Source of the DNA: CAZPXF01 sp964590945 | Lineage (GTDB): Bacteria > Bacillota > Clostridia > Lachnospirales > Lachnospiraceae | NCBI GenBank assembly: GCA_964590945.1 | Contig: CAZPXF010000083.1 | Coordinates: 1-9,602 of the forward strand | Direction: 5' to 3' | Length of the DNA: 9,602 nucleotides | In this document: positions 1 through 6,898 of the stretch, one piece after another | Layout: each line of letters starts with the position of its first letter | Numbering within the stretch: position 1 is the stretch's first letter | Translations under genes and position numbers: made by a program | Notes under the pieces: generated by a model | Databases searched by the model: none | What the model saw: only the letters and a program-made list of their open reading frames with translations | What the model was told of the DNA's origin: nothing

Positions 1-44
1 ATGTCAACCGTTTTTTGATTTTATTTGCAAATCCTGCGGATTTC

Positions 45-1019
45 CTACATGCTGTAATGAATTTCCCTCAGGACTCTCTCCAAAAGCTCTCCGTTTGCCA
101 GTGTGAACGCATGAGACACATGCGGCTCTTCGCCGTCTGCAATACAACGTCCGAACTGCTCCACCTCAAGCATATAATTATGAGGCGCCTTCACGGTACG
201 CACTTCTTCTTTTCCATCCGTACAAATACGGTAAGACAGCTCTCCGTCCGCATTAAATTCTTCTTCGCACTTGATATAACCTCTGCTTCCGTAGATGGAA
301 AACCGGTCGATCCTTCCGCCGTTCAGACACATTCCGCATGTGAAGGAGGCTCTCTTTCCGCTTGAAAATTCCATCTGTGCAGCAGTATGAATATCGATCT
401 TCTGCTCTGTAAATGCTCCGACAGCCTGAACCTCCTTTGGCATCTCCTCAAACATCCACAGTATCAGACTTGTATTATAGCATCCGACATCATATACGCT
501 TCCGCCGAAGGTTTCCCGTCTCATACGTATATTTTGAGGTTCGGGCCTGGAGGTGATAAATGCAGTATCCATATACGCCGCCTCGCCGATCGCCCCGGCC
601 TTTATCTCCGCCTTGACTGCCGCGATCAGCGGACTGTGCAGATATGCAAATGCCTCCATAAGATATACACCATTCTCCCTTGCGGCATCCATCATTTCCC
701 GCATCTGTGCCGGAGTCACCCCAAGAGGCTTCTCACACAATACATGCTTTCCCTTCTTCATTGCACGTATCGACCATTCCCGGTGCAGATCATTGGACAG
801 CGGTATGTACACGGCCTCCACAGCCGGGTCATCGAGCATGGCGTCATAACCTGCATATGCCTTCTCAAATCCAAATACCTGCTGGTACTCTTTTACTTTC
901 TCTTCCTTTCTGCCCGCGATCGCATACAGATTGCAGTTCTCTGCCTTTTGCATTCCGGGAATCGTACAGCTTTTTGCGATTCCCGCTGTTCCCATTACAC
1001 CCCAGTTAATCTTTCTCAT
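45..1019 (-). CDS. Gfo/Idh/MocA-family NAD(P)-dependent oxidoreductase
   Basis: Predicted cytoplasmic dehydrogenase of 324 residues acting on a sugar, polyol or diol; the substrate cannot be read from sequence. The N-terminal Rossmann fold shows GVMGTAGIA at residues 7-15 for the dinucleotide, and AGRK at 35-38 after the second strand, a basic pair that suggests NADP(H). The family EKP motif is at 96-98 (CEKPLG). GGSVYDVGCY at 172-181 supplies D177 and Y181. Tyr in this place, instead of the His of inositol dehydrogenases, resembles glucose-fructose oxidoreductase and dihydrodiol dehydrogenase. The ATG at 1019 is chosen because AGGAGG lies 8 bases upstream and GxGxxG-type folds normally start a few residues before the motif; an in-frame extension to 1049 would run into the atp terminator. 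It follows that terminator directly, with no room for an ordinary promoter. Family is sure, specificity unknown. Confidence 0.9.
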   Translation of the reverse strand: MRKINWGVMGTAGIAKSCTIPGMQKAENCNLYAIAGRKEEKVKEYQQVFGFEKAYAGYDAMLDDPAVEAVYIPLSNDLHREWSIRAMKKGKHVLCEKPLGVTPAQMREMMDAARENGVYLMEAFAYLHSPLIAAVKAEIKAGAIGEAAYMDTAFITSRPEPQNIRMRRETFGGSVYDVGCYNTSLILWMFEEMPKEVQAVGAFTEQKIDIHTAAQMEFSSGKRASFTCGMCLNGGRIDRFSIYGSRGYIKCEEEFNADGELSYRICTDGKEEVRTVKAPHNYMLEVEQFGRCIADGEEPHVSHAFTLANGELLERVLREIHYSM

Positions 1020-1038
1020 GATCCATCCCTCCTGTTTG

Positions 1039-1072
1039 AAAAAAGGCATAGCCGATACACTCCGGCTATGCC
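1039..1072 (-). terminator. Intrinsic terminator of the atp operon
   Basis: On the minus strand a perfect 10-bp stem, GGCATAGCCG pairing with CGGCTATGCC, encloses an 8-base loop and is followed directly by six T residues (1044 down to 1039). It begins 13 bases after the atpC stop codon. This is a textbook rho-independent terminator for transcription coming out of atpC. The plus-strand reading has no T-tract, so it acts in one direction. Confidence 0.93.
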
Positions 1073-1085
1073 AAATCCTTACATC

Positions 1086-1490
1086 TTAATCTACAGTTTC
1101 AATTCTGGCGATCGCCCTTCGAAGCGCCGCCTCGGCTCTCACCATATCAATGCCTTCGCTCTTGCTGTCGATACGCTCTTTTGCACGCGTCTTCGCAGCC
1201 TTCGCACGCTCCACATCGATCTCATCCGGCCACTGTGCATCCTCGGCAAGAACCGTGATCTTTTCTTTCAAAATCTCGACAAATCCGCCAAGCACCGCTG
1301 CTTTTTTCACCTCGCCGTCCTTGTGGATCTTCATCACACAAGGCTGCAGGATCGTAGTCAATGGGATATGCTGCTTGTATACGCCCATCTGTCCAAGCAC
1401 GGATGTAAATTCAAGGAAATCAGCTTCTCCCTGATAGAATGCTCCGTCCGGCGCGATGATGTTCAGTTCAAATAAATTATTATCTGCCAT
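1086..1490 (-). CDS. atpC: F1Fo ATP synthase epsilon subunit
   Basis: Epsilon subunit of the F1 central stalk, 134 residues, a normal length. The N-terminal beta-sandwich shows GQMGVYKQHIPLTT at 33-46, the conserved region that contacts gamma and the c ring. The C-terminal helical hairpin occupies about 90-132 and can inhibit ATP hydrolysis in its extended form. It contains IDVERA at 91-96, matching the I/L-D-x-x-R-A ATP-binding motif described in Bacillus epsilon, followed by a second Arg/Ala-rich helix (RAEAALRRA). The start ATG is preceded by AGGAGGAGG with 7 bases between. An out-of-frame ATG at 1497 opens only a 5-codon frame. It is the last gene before the operon terminator and lies 39 bases after atpD. 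Confidence 0.97.
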   Translation of the reverse strand: MADNNLFELNIIAPDGAFYQGEADFLEFTSVLGQMGVYKQHIPLTTILQPCVMKIHKDGEVKKAAVLGGFVEILKEKITVLAEDAQWPDEIDVERAKAAKTRAKERIDSKSEGIDMVRAEAALRRAIARIETVD

Positions 1491-1529
1491 AGGACATCCT
1501 CCTCCTGTTTACGATTTGACGCCCCTCGC

Positions 1530-2921
1530 CTACTTCACGCGGGCAAGTACGTCGTCAATATTCCCTGCGCTGAGGAAATGTCCTTCCGGAATGTCGTCAT
1601 GCTTACCTTCGAGAATCTCTTTGAATCCCTGAATCGTCTCGTTCAGCGGAACATAGCGTCCCGGCATACCTGTAAACTGTGTTGCCACGAAGAATGGCTG
1701 AGATAAGAATCTCTGGATCTTTCTCGCGCGGCTTACCGTAACCTTGTCTTCCTCGGAAAGCTCTTCCATACCGAGCATTGCGATGATATCCTGCAGCTCT
1801 TTGTATTTCTGAAGAACCTCCTGTACGCCGCGGGCAACATTGTAATGCTCCTCGCCTACGATATGAGGATCCAGAATACGGGATGTTGAATCCAGCGGGT
1901 CAACAGCCGGATAAATACCCATCTCCGCGATGGAACGGGACAGTGTCGTCGTTGCATCCAGATGTGCGAATGTTGTCGCCGGAGCCGGGTCTGTCAGGTC
2001 ATCGGCCGGTACGTATACAGCCTGTACGGATGTAATGGAACCGTTCTTTGTGGATGTGATACGCTCCTGAAGCGCACCCATTTCTGTCTGCAGCGTCGGC
2101 TGGTAACCTACGGCGGAAGGCATACGTCCAAGCAGCGCGGAAACTTCCGAACCAGCCTGCGTGAAACGGAAAATATTGTCGATGAACAGAAGCACATCCT
2201 TACCGCCCTTATCACGGAAATACTCTGCCATTGTAAGTCCGGTAAGACCTACACGCATACGTGCTCCAGGCGGCTCATTCATCTGTCCGAATACCATTGT
2301 TGTCTTATCGATAACACCGGAATCCTGCATCTCATAGTAAAGGTCGTTACCCTCACGGGTTCTCTCTCCTACGCCCGTAAATACAGAATATCCGTCATGC
2401 TCTGTTGCGATATTGTGGATCAGCTCCTGAATCAATACAGTTTTACCTACGCCGGCGCCGCCGAACAGGCCGATCTTTCCACCTTTCTGATACGGGCAGA
2501 GAAGGTCAACGACCTTGATACCTGTCTCCAGGATCTCCGCCTGTGTGGACTGCTCCTCAAATGTCGGGGCAGGTCTGTGGATCGGCGCATGACCTACTTC
2601 TGTCGGATCCGGCTTTTCATCGATCGCCTCACCGAGTACGTTGAAAATACGTCCCAGTGTGTTTTCCCCGACAGGCACGGTAATAGGCGCTCCGGTTGCA
2701 ATCGCATCCATACCGCGGACAAGTCCGTCCGTCGGTCCCATGGCGATACATCTAACTATATCATCCCCCAGATGCTGTGCGACCTCTACAACAAGCTTCT
2801 TGCCGTCTTCCTTCGGAACTTCGATCGCTTCATTGATCTCCGGAAGGCTGCCGGAAGTAAACTTGATATCGAGAACGGCGCTTATGACCTGGGTGATCTT
2901 ACCTATATTTTTTTCTGCCAT
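1530..2921 (-). CDS. atpD: F1Fo ATP synthase beta subunit (catalytic)
   Basis: Catalytic subunit of F1, 463 residues, full length. It makes ATP from ADP and phosphate at three sites in the alpha3-beta3 head, or hydrolyses ATP to pump ions outward. The Walker A loop GGAGVGKT is at 154-161, with K160 and T161 binding phosphate and Mg. The catalytic general base E186 lies in GERTREGNDLYYEM. The Walker B strand DVLLFIDN is at 242-249, with D248. The DELSEED-type lever contacting gamma reads EELSEED at 386-392. An N-terminal crown domain occupies about 5-80. The ATG is preceded by AAGGAG with an 8-base spacer. It stands between atpG (38-base gap) and atpC, as in most bacterial atp operons. No key residue is missing. 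Confidence 0.99.
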   Translation of the reverse strand: MAEKNIGKITQVISAVLDIKFTSGSLPEINEAIEVPKEDGKKLVVEVAQHLGDDIVRCIAMGPTDGLVRGMDAIATGAPITVPVGENTLGRIFNVLGEAIDEKPDPTEVGHAPIHRPAPTFEEQSTQAEILETGIKVVDLLCPYQKGGKIGLFGGAGVGKTVLIQELIHNIATEHDGYSVFTGVGERTREGNDLYYEMQDSGVIDKTTMVFGQMNEPPGARMRVGLTGLTMAEYFRDKGGKDVLLFIDNIFRFTQAGSEVSALLGRMPSAVGYQPTLQTEMGALQERITSTKNGSITSVQAVYVPADDLTDPAPATTFAHLDATTTLSRSIAEMGIYPAVDPLDSTSRILDPHIVGEEHYNVARGVQEVLQKYKELQDIIAMLGMEELSEEDKVTVSRARKIQRFLSQPFFVATQFTGMPGRYVPLNETIQGFKEILEGKHDDIPEGHFLSAGNIDDVLARVK

Positions 2922-2959
2922 TCGATTTACTCCTTTTCCTGGCGCGAAGCAAATACTGA

Positions 2960-3856
2960 TTAACCTACAGCGTTCGCTCCGGCTATGATTTCTGTCAGTT
3001 CCTGTGTAATCGAGCTCTGACGTGCTCTGTTATATTTCAATCCTAAATCGTTAATCATTTCTTCTGCATTGTTCGTTGCGGAATCCATGGCCGTCATACG
3101 CGCGCCATTTTCACTCGCAACTGCTTCTGCAAACGCACCATAGAGAATGCTTGTTATATACTTCGGGACGATAAGGTCAAGCGCTTCCTCCTCTGCCGGT
3201 TCAAAATTCATCTGGGTAAGCCTGTCGAGACGCGCCTCTGCTGTTTCCTCTGCAGGCTCCGCATTCTGCTGCTCTTCTTCCTTTTCTTCTATATTCATAG
3301 GAAGAAGTCTGGTAAACATCGGAGTGTGGACAACGGTGTTCTTGAATTTTGTGTAGGCAACATAGATCTCGCTGATCTCGCCGGAAGCGAAATCTGTCAG
3401 GAGCTGTTTGGATATCTGCTGAGCGTCGCCGTATGTCGGCGCCTCGATCACATCCGAATAGTCCTGCGCGATCTCATAGCCGCGGCGTTTCAGAAGATCG
3501 GCTCCTTTTCGTCCAATCGTATACAATCTCACATTTTCCTTGTCGATTCCACTACTGTCGATCAGTTTCACAATATTTGAGTTGTATCCCCCGGCAAGTC
3601 CGCGGTTGGAAGTGATCGCTACGACCGCTGTCTTTCCGCCTTCTTTGCCTTTCAAATACGGATGATTGATATTTCCCGCCCTGGCAAGCATGGAAGATAC
3701 CGTCTTTAACATACACTCAAAATATGGCTTTGAATTCTCGGCGCCCTGTTTTGCTTTCTGAAGCTTTACAGTGGAAATGAGTTTCATGGCTTTCGTAATC
3801 TGCTGCGTGCTCTGAATACTGCTGCGGCGTCTCTTGATATCTCTCATGGAAGCCAT
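2960..3856 (-). CDS. atpG: F1Fo ATP synthase gamma subunit (rotor shaft)
   Basis: Central-stalk subunit that rotates inside the alpha3-beta3 head, 298 residues from the chosen start. The N-terminal helix MASMRDIKRRRSSIQSTQQI and the C-terminal helix with LGLKYNRARQSSITQEL form the antiparallel coiled coil of the shaft. The middle Rossmann-like domain shows ITSNRGLAGGYNSNI at 81-95. The ATG at 3856 is chosen because AAGGTG lies 6 bases upstream and the protein then begins with the usual MASMRDIK. A GTG three codons earlier would start inside the ribosome binding site. Residues about 190-225 form a Glu-rich, Pro/Ala-containing linker before the C-terminal helix, which looks longer than in classical gamma subunits such as that of E. 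coli. The gene sits between atpA (27-base gap) and atpD. Confidence 0.97.
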   Translation of the reverse strand: MASMRDIKRRRSSIQSTQQITKAMKLISTVKLQKAKQGAENSKPYFECMLKTVSSMLARAGNINHPYLKGKEGGKTAVVAITSNRGLAGGYNSNIVKLIDSSGIDKENVRLYTIGRKGADLLKRRGYEIAQDYSDVIEAPTYGDAQQISKQLLTDFASGEISEIYVAYTKFKNTVVHTPMFTRLLPMNIEEKEEEQQNAEPAEETAEARLDRLTQMNFEPAEEEALDLIVPKYITSILYGAFAEAVASENGARMTAMDSATNNAEEMINDLGLKYNRARQSSITQELTEIIAGANAVG

Positions 3857-3883
3857 GAATATCACCTTCCTTTCTATATATTA

Positions 3884-5386
3884 TCAGAATTCTGCCTTGA
3901 ATTCGTTGATCGCTTTGACAAGGGCCGTTTCCGTTGTTTCGGAAATAACCTTCTCTTCGCGGATTGCTTCCGGTACTTCAGGATAGTTCGTCTTGACGTA
4001 CTCGAAAAGTCCGGACTCAAACTCGAGAATACGGTCGATCGGAATTCCGATCAGGAATTTCTTTGTAGCCGCGTAGATAATGATAACCTGGAACTCAACC
4101 GGCATCGGCTGGTACTGCGGCTGCTTCAGGATCTCACGGATGATCTCACCCTGTGTCAGACGTTCCTTTGTATCTGCGTCCAGCTCGGAACCGAACTGTG
4201 CAAAGGAAGCAAGCTCACGGTACTGTGCAAGATCCACACGGATCGGTCCTGCAATCTTTTTCATAGCTTTGATCTGCGCATTCCCGCCAACTCGCGATAC
4301 GGAAAGGCCGGCATTGATAGCCGGACGGAAACCGGAGTTGAACATCTCTGTCTCAAGATAGATCTGACCATCTGTGATGGAAATCACATTTGTAGGGATG
4401 TATGCAGATACATCTCCTGCCTGTGTCTCAATGATCGGCAGCGCTGTCAGAGAACCTCCGCCAAGGCTGTCATTTAAGCGGGCTGCCCTCTCCAGAAGTC
4501 TGGAGTGCAGATAGAATACATCTCCCGGATAAGCCTCACGTCCCGGCGGTCTTTTGAGCAGCAGGGAAAGGGTACGGTATGCCGTAGCATGTTTGGAGAG
4601 GTCGTCGTAAACAACCAGTACATCTTCTCCATTTTCCATCCATTCCTCGCCCATCGCACATCCGGAGTACGGAGCGATGTACTGCAGCGGCGCCAGCTCG
4701 CTGGCCGTGGATGCAACAATCGTTGTATAATCCATCGCGCCAAATTCTTCCAGCTTCTGTACGATAGAAGCAACTGTGGAAGCCTTCTGCCCGATAGCGA
4801 CGTAAATACATTTTACGCCCTGGCCTTTCTGATTAATGATCGTATCGATCGCGATGGCTGTCTTACCGGTCTGTCTGTCGCCGATGATCAGCTCACGCTG
4901 TCCCCGTCCGATCGGTACCATGGAGTCTATAGCCTTGATACCTGTCTGAAGAGGCGTATCTACGGATTTTCTGGAAATAACTCCGGATGCAACCCTCTCG
5001 ATCTGACGATGTTTTGTTGCCTGAATCGGACCCTTGCCGTCGATCGGCTGGCCGAGCGCATTTACTACACGTCCCAGCATGCAATCTCCAACCGGAACCT
5101 CTACCACTCGTCCGGTCGTCTTAACAGTATCGCCCTCGTTGATGTTCTTGTCCGCGCCTAAAAGTACGGCTCCAACATTGTCTTCCTCGAGGTTCAATAC
5201 CATTCCGTATACTTCACCAGGGAACTCAAGAAGCTCTCCCTGCATTGCATTTTCCAGTCCGTGGATACGCGCGATACCATCGGCTACCTGAATAACCGTT
5301 CCTACATCAGAAACCTCCAGTTCTGATGCATATCTTTTAATCTGTTCCTTAATGACAGAACTGATTTCTTCTGGTCTTAAGTTCAT
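3884..5386 (-). CDS. atpA: F1Fo ATP synthase alpha subunit
   Basis: Non-catalytic nucleotide-binding subunit of F1, 500 residues, full length. The P-loop GDRQTGKT is at 169-176. A Walker B-like strand VLVVYDD ends at 262. The arginine finger R365 lies in SVSRVGGNAQ and reaches into the neighbouring beta active site. The N-terminal segment (about 1-25), with amphipathic helix LRPEEISSVIKEQI, is the part that binds delta. The ATG is preceded by AAGGTGG about nine bases upstream. It follows atpH after 29 bases and leads into atpG. All residues expected for nucleotide binding and catalysis support are present, so the subunit should be functional. Confidence 0.99.
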   Translation of the reverse strand: MNLRPEEISSVIKEQIKRYASELEVSDVGTVIQVADGIARIHGLENAMQGELLEFPGEVYGMVLNLEEDNVGAVLLGADKNINEGDTVKTTGRVVEVPVGDCMLGRVVNALGQPIDGKGPIQATKHRQIERVASGVISRKSVDTPLQTGIKAIDSMVPIGRGQRELIIGDRQTGKTAIAIDTIINQKGQGVKCIYVAIGQKASTVASIVQKLEEFGAMDYTTIVASTASELAPLQYIAPYSGCAMGEEWMENGEDVLVVYDDLSKHATAYRTLSLLLKRPPGREAYPGDVFYLHSRLLERAARLNDSLGGGSLTALPIIETQAGDVSAYIPTNVISITDGQIYLETEMFNSGFRPAINAGLSVSRVGGNAQIKAMKKIAGPIRVDLAQYRELASFAQFGSELDADTKERLTQGEIIREILKQPQYQPMPVEFQVIIIYAATKKFLIGIPIDRILEFESGLFEYVKTNYPEVPEAIREEKVISETTETALVKAINEFKAEF

Positions 5387-5415
5387 GGAGCGAATCCACC
5401 TTCTTTCTTTATAGA

Positions 5416-5964
5416 TTATGCTAACTGAATCTTATATAATTCTTTGGAAAGTTCATACAACTGTGTCTTGATGCTGCTGTCAACTACACGGTCTCCGATA
5501 CGGATCACCATACCGCCGATCAGACTTGCATCAACTACATAGTCCATCTCAAGACTCTCATACTTTGTCGTAGACAGAATCTTCTCCTCAATCTCCGCTC
5601 TTCTGGCATCGTTCAGCTCAAAAGCGGTTGTCACATGAACCATTCCGATCTTCTTCTCTTCTTTTACAAGGTCGATAAAATACTCAAAAACAGAAGCCAT
5701 CTCCGTGTAGCGGCCTTTGCCGGTCATCAGCGTCATAAGTCCGATGAGTTCCTTTGAGATCCGCCCTTTAAACGATTCCTCTATCACTTTGATCTTATCT
5801 TCCTTTATTACCTTTGGGTGATTCATAAATCTGTTCAGATCATCATCTGTCTTCAGAATCTCCAGCACAGCTTTCACTTCTTCATACATCTGATCCAGGG
5901 AACCCATCTCCATACAGGTCTCAAACAATGCATCCCCATAGGTCTTTGAAACTAACTTTGCCAT
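5416..5964 (-). CDS. atpH: F1Fo ATP synthase delta subunit
   Basis: Peripheral-stalk subunit, called OSCP in mitochondria, linking the b dimer to the top of F1; 182 residues, typical length. The helical N-terminal domain begins VSKTYGDALFE, with the YGDALF signature of the family, and runs to about residue 105. The C-terminal part contains the conserved IGGMVIRIGDRVVDSSIKTQL segment, near residues 148-168, that binds subunit b. The ATG lies inside the end of atpF: the two genes overlap by 13 bases, so translation is probably coupled and the two stator proteins made together. A GGTGA ribosome binding site is found within the last atpF codons. Confidence 0.97.
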   Translation of the reverse strand: MAKLVSKTYGDALFETCMEMGSLDQMYEEVKAVLEILKTDDDLNRFMNHPKVIKEDKIKVIEESFKGRISKELIGLMTLMTGKGRYTEMASVFEYFIDLVKEEKKIGMVHVTTAFELNDARRAEIEEKILSTTKYESLEMDYVVDASLIGGMVIRIGDRVVDSSIKTQLYELSKELYKIQLA

Positions 5965-6467
5965 GTGCTGTCACCCATTTCTTTCAGAGTCTCATTGATC
6001 AGACTTTCCTGCTTATCCATATCGATCGAAGCGGAAACGATCTTTCCTGCCATTGCAGATGCAACGGTGATCATCTCTTTCTTCATATCATCCGCAGCGT
6101 GCTTCTTCTCAAGTTCAATCTGCACATTTGCACGGTCGACGATACGGGCGGCTTCTTCTTTTGCCTCGGCAATGATCTGATTCTCATTCTTTAAAGCTTT
6201 CTTACGGGCATTGCTTAAAATCTCCTGGGCTTCTTTTTCGACATTTTTCAGCCTCTGCTCGTACTCAGCCTTATAAGCGATGGCGTCTTCTTTCTCTTTT
6301 CTGGCAGTCAGCTGTTCATCCACAACCCTCTGTCTTCTTGCCTCCAGCATATCCCTTACCGGATTGAAGAGCAGATAGGAGAGAATTGTAAACAGTACCA
6401 GCACACTGATCGCCAGTACGACCGCGTCAAACAGAAGCTGCGCATCAAGGTTAAATAAGCGTTCCAA
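5952..6467 (-). CDS. atpF: F1Fo ATP synthase b subunit, TTG start
   Basis: Stator subunit anchoring F1 to the membrane as a dimer, 171 residues. One transmembrane helix spans about residues 10-32 (LLFDAVVLAISVLVLFTILS), followed by the conserved NPVRDMLEARRQRV turn into the cytoplasm. A long charged coiled coil follows from about 40 to 135, and the C-terminal part binds delta. The start codon is TTG: AGGAGG stands seven bases upstream, the reading begins exactly where b proteins do, and the next in-frame ATG is beyond the membrane segment. A weak start suits a subunit needed in only two copies, against ten or more c subunits. The gene is preceded by a GC-rich hairpin and overlaps atpH by 13 bases. 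Confidence 0.97.
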   Translation of the reverse strand: MERLFNLDAQLLFDAVVLAISVLVLFTILSYLLFNPVRDMLEARRQRVVDEQLTARKEKEDAIAYKAEYEQRLKNVEKEAQEILSNARKKALKNENQIIAEAKEEAARIVDRANVQIELEKKHAADDMKKEMITVASAMAGKIVSASIDMDKQESLINETLKEMGDSTWQS

Positions 6468-6498
6468 GGTCCAGCCTCCTTTCTTTCCTTCTCTTCAC

Positions 6499-6515
6499 CG
6501 CGGAACTGTTCCGCG
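6499..6515 (-). promoter_or_regulatory. GC-rich hairpin between atpE and atpF
   Basis: Perfect 7-bp stem CGCGGAA/TTCCGCG with a 3-base loop in the 73-base gap after the atpE stop. No T-tract follows on the minus strand; the next bases are purine-rich and run into the atpF ribosome binding site. It therefore looks like an mRNA 3'-end stabiliser or processing element rather than a terminator. Its place could help keep the c-subunit message abundant relative to downstream genes. The structure is seen in the sequence; the role is inferred. Confidence 0.6.
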
Positions 6516-6541
6516 TGTCTGTTATGAAATCCGCCTGAATC

Positions 6542-6808
6542 TTAGAGCTTTCCAAGAAGCGGGTTAGCGAATAACAGAATGAAGGCGATAGCCAGACCAT
6601 AAAGACCTGTTGTCTCGGCAACGGCCTGTCCAAGAAGCATCGTAGATGTGATATCACCCTTTGCCCCCGGATTCCTTCCTACTGCAGCGGCGCCCTGACC
6701 TGCAGCGTAACCCTGACCAACGCCAGGACCGATACCTGCGATCATTGCAAGACCTGCGCCAACTGCGGAACAAGCTAAGATTAAACCTTCGTTTGTAATA
6801 TTGCTCAT
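6542..6808 (-). CDS. atpE: F1Fo ATP synthase c subunit, Na+-type ring protein
   Basis: Rotor-ring proteolipid of 88 residues with two transmembrane helices, about 9-36 and 55-82, joined by the polar loop GRNPGAKGD (RNP at 45-47). The ion-carrying carboxylate is E65. Around it are Q32, V63, T66, T67 and Y70, the same places as the sodium ligands of the Ilyobacter tartaricus ring, with Thr replacing Ser at 66. P28 and the GPGVGQGYAAG stretch also match that protein as I recall it. The ring is therefore predicted to bind Na+. The ATG has a strong AGGAGG site nine bases upstream, preceded by an AU-rich stretch that should keep the start open, fitting the need for about ten or more copies. It lies between atpB and atpF, bounded by hairpins on both sides. 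Confidence 0.98.
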   Translation of the reverse strand: MSNITNEGLILACSAVGAGLAMIAGIGPGVGQGYAAGQGAAAVGRNPGAKGDITSTMLLGQAVAETTGLYGLAIAFILLFANPLLGKL

Positions 6809-6819
6809 AATGTAATTCC

Positions 6820-6857
6820 TCCTGAAATTTTATTTTGATATTTAATTTTTGTAGCTT
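6820..6857 (-). promoter_or_regulatory. AU-rich leader before the atpE start
   Basis: The stretch just upstream of the atpE ribosome binding site is almost all A and T on the minus strand (ACAAAAATTAAATATCAAAA and onward). An unstructured AU-rich leader in this position enhances atpE translation in E. coli, so a similar role is plausible here. The composition is seen directly; the function is by analogy. Confidence 0.4.
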
Positions 6858-6871
6858 CTCTCTACTGACGA

Positions 6872-6897
6872 ACAGCAGCTTAAATCCGCTTCGCTGT
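6872..6897 (-). promoter_or_regulatory. Hairpin after atpB
   Basis: On the minus strand ACAGC pairs with GCTGT, and an inner AGC/GCT pairing follows after a two-base bulge, with an eight-base loop. It begins one base after the atpB stop codon. It has no T-tract. It may mark an mRNA processing or stability boundary between atpB and atpE. The stem is short and imperfect, so it may also be chance. Confidence 0.35.
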
Positions 6898-6898
6898 C

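Noticed and set aside
2..7. TTGACA on the minus strand at the window edge as a -35 box
   Set aside because: The -10 region would lie outside the window, so it cannot be supported.
29..43. Possible terminator after the oxidoreductase gene (AAATCC/GGATTT stem)
   Set aside because: Six AT-rich pairs with no T-tract on the minus strand; too weak to call.
1020..1049. Longer N-terminus for the oxidoreductase starting at 1049
   Set aside because: It would begin within the terminator hairpin and lacks a proper ribosome binding site; the ATG at 1019 has AGGAGG at 8 bases and fits the family.
387..1475. 362-codon open frame on the plus strand across the oxidoreductase and atpC genes
   Set aside because: It lies antisense to two clear genes and crosses the terminator between them. 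Its translation is rich in Cys, His and Arg with no recognisable motif, as expected of a codon-bias shadow.
1962..2963. 333-codon open frame on the plus strand inside atpD
   Set aside because: Fully antisense to a highly conserved catalytic gene, with low-quality composition and no known domain.
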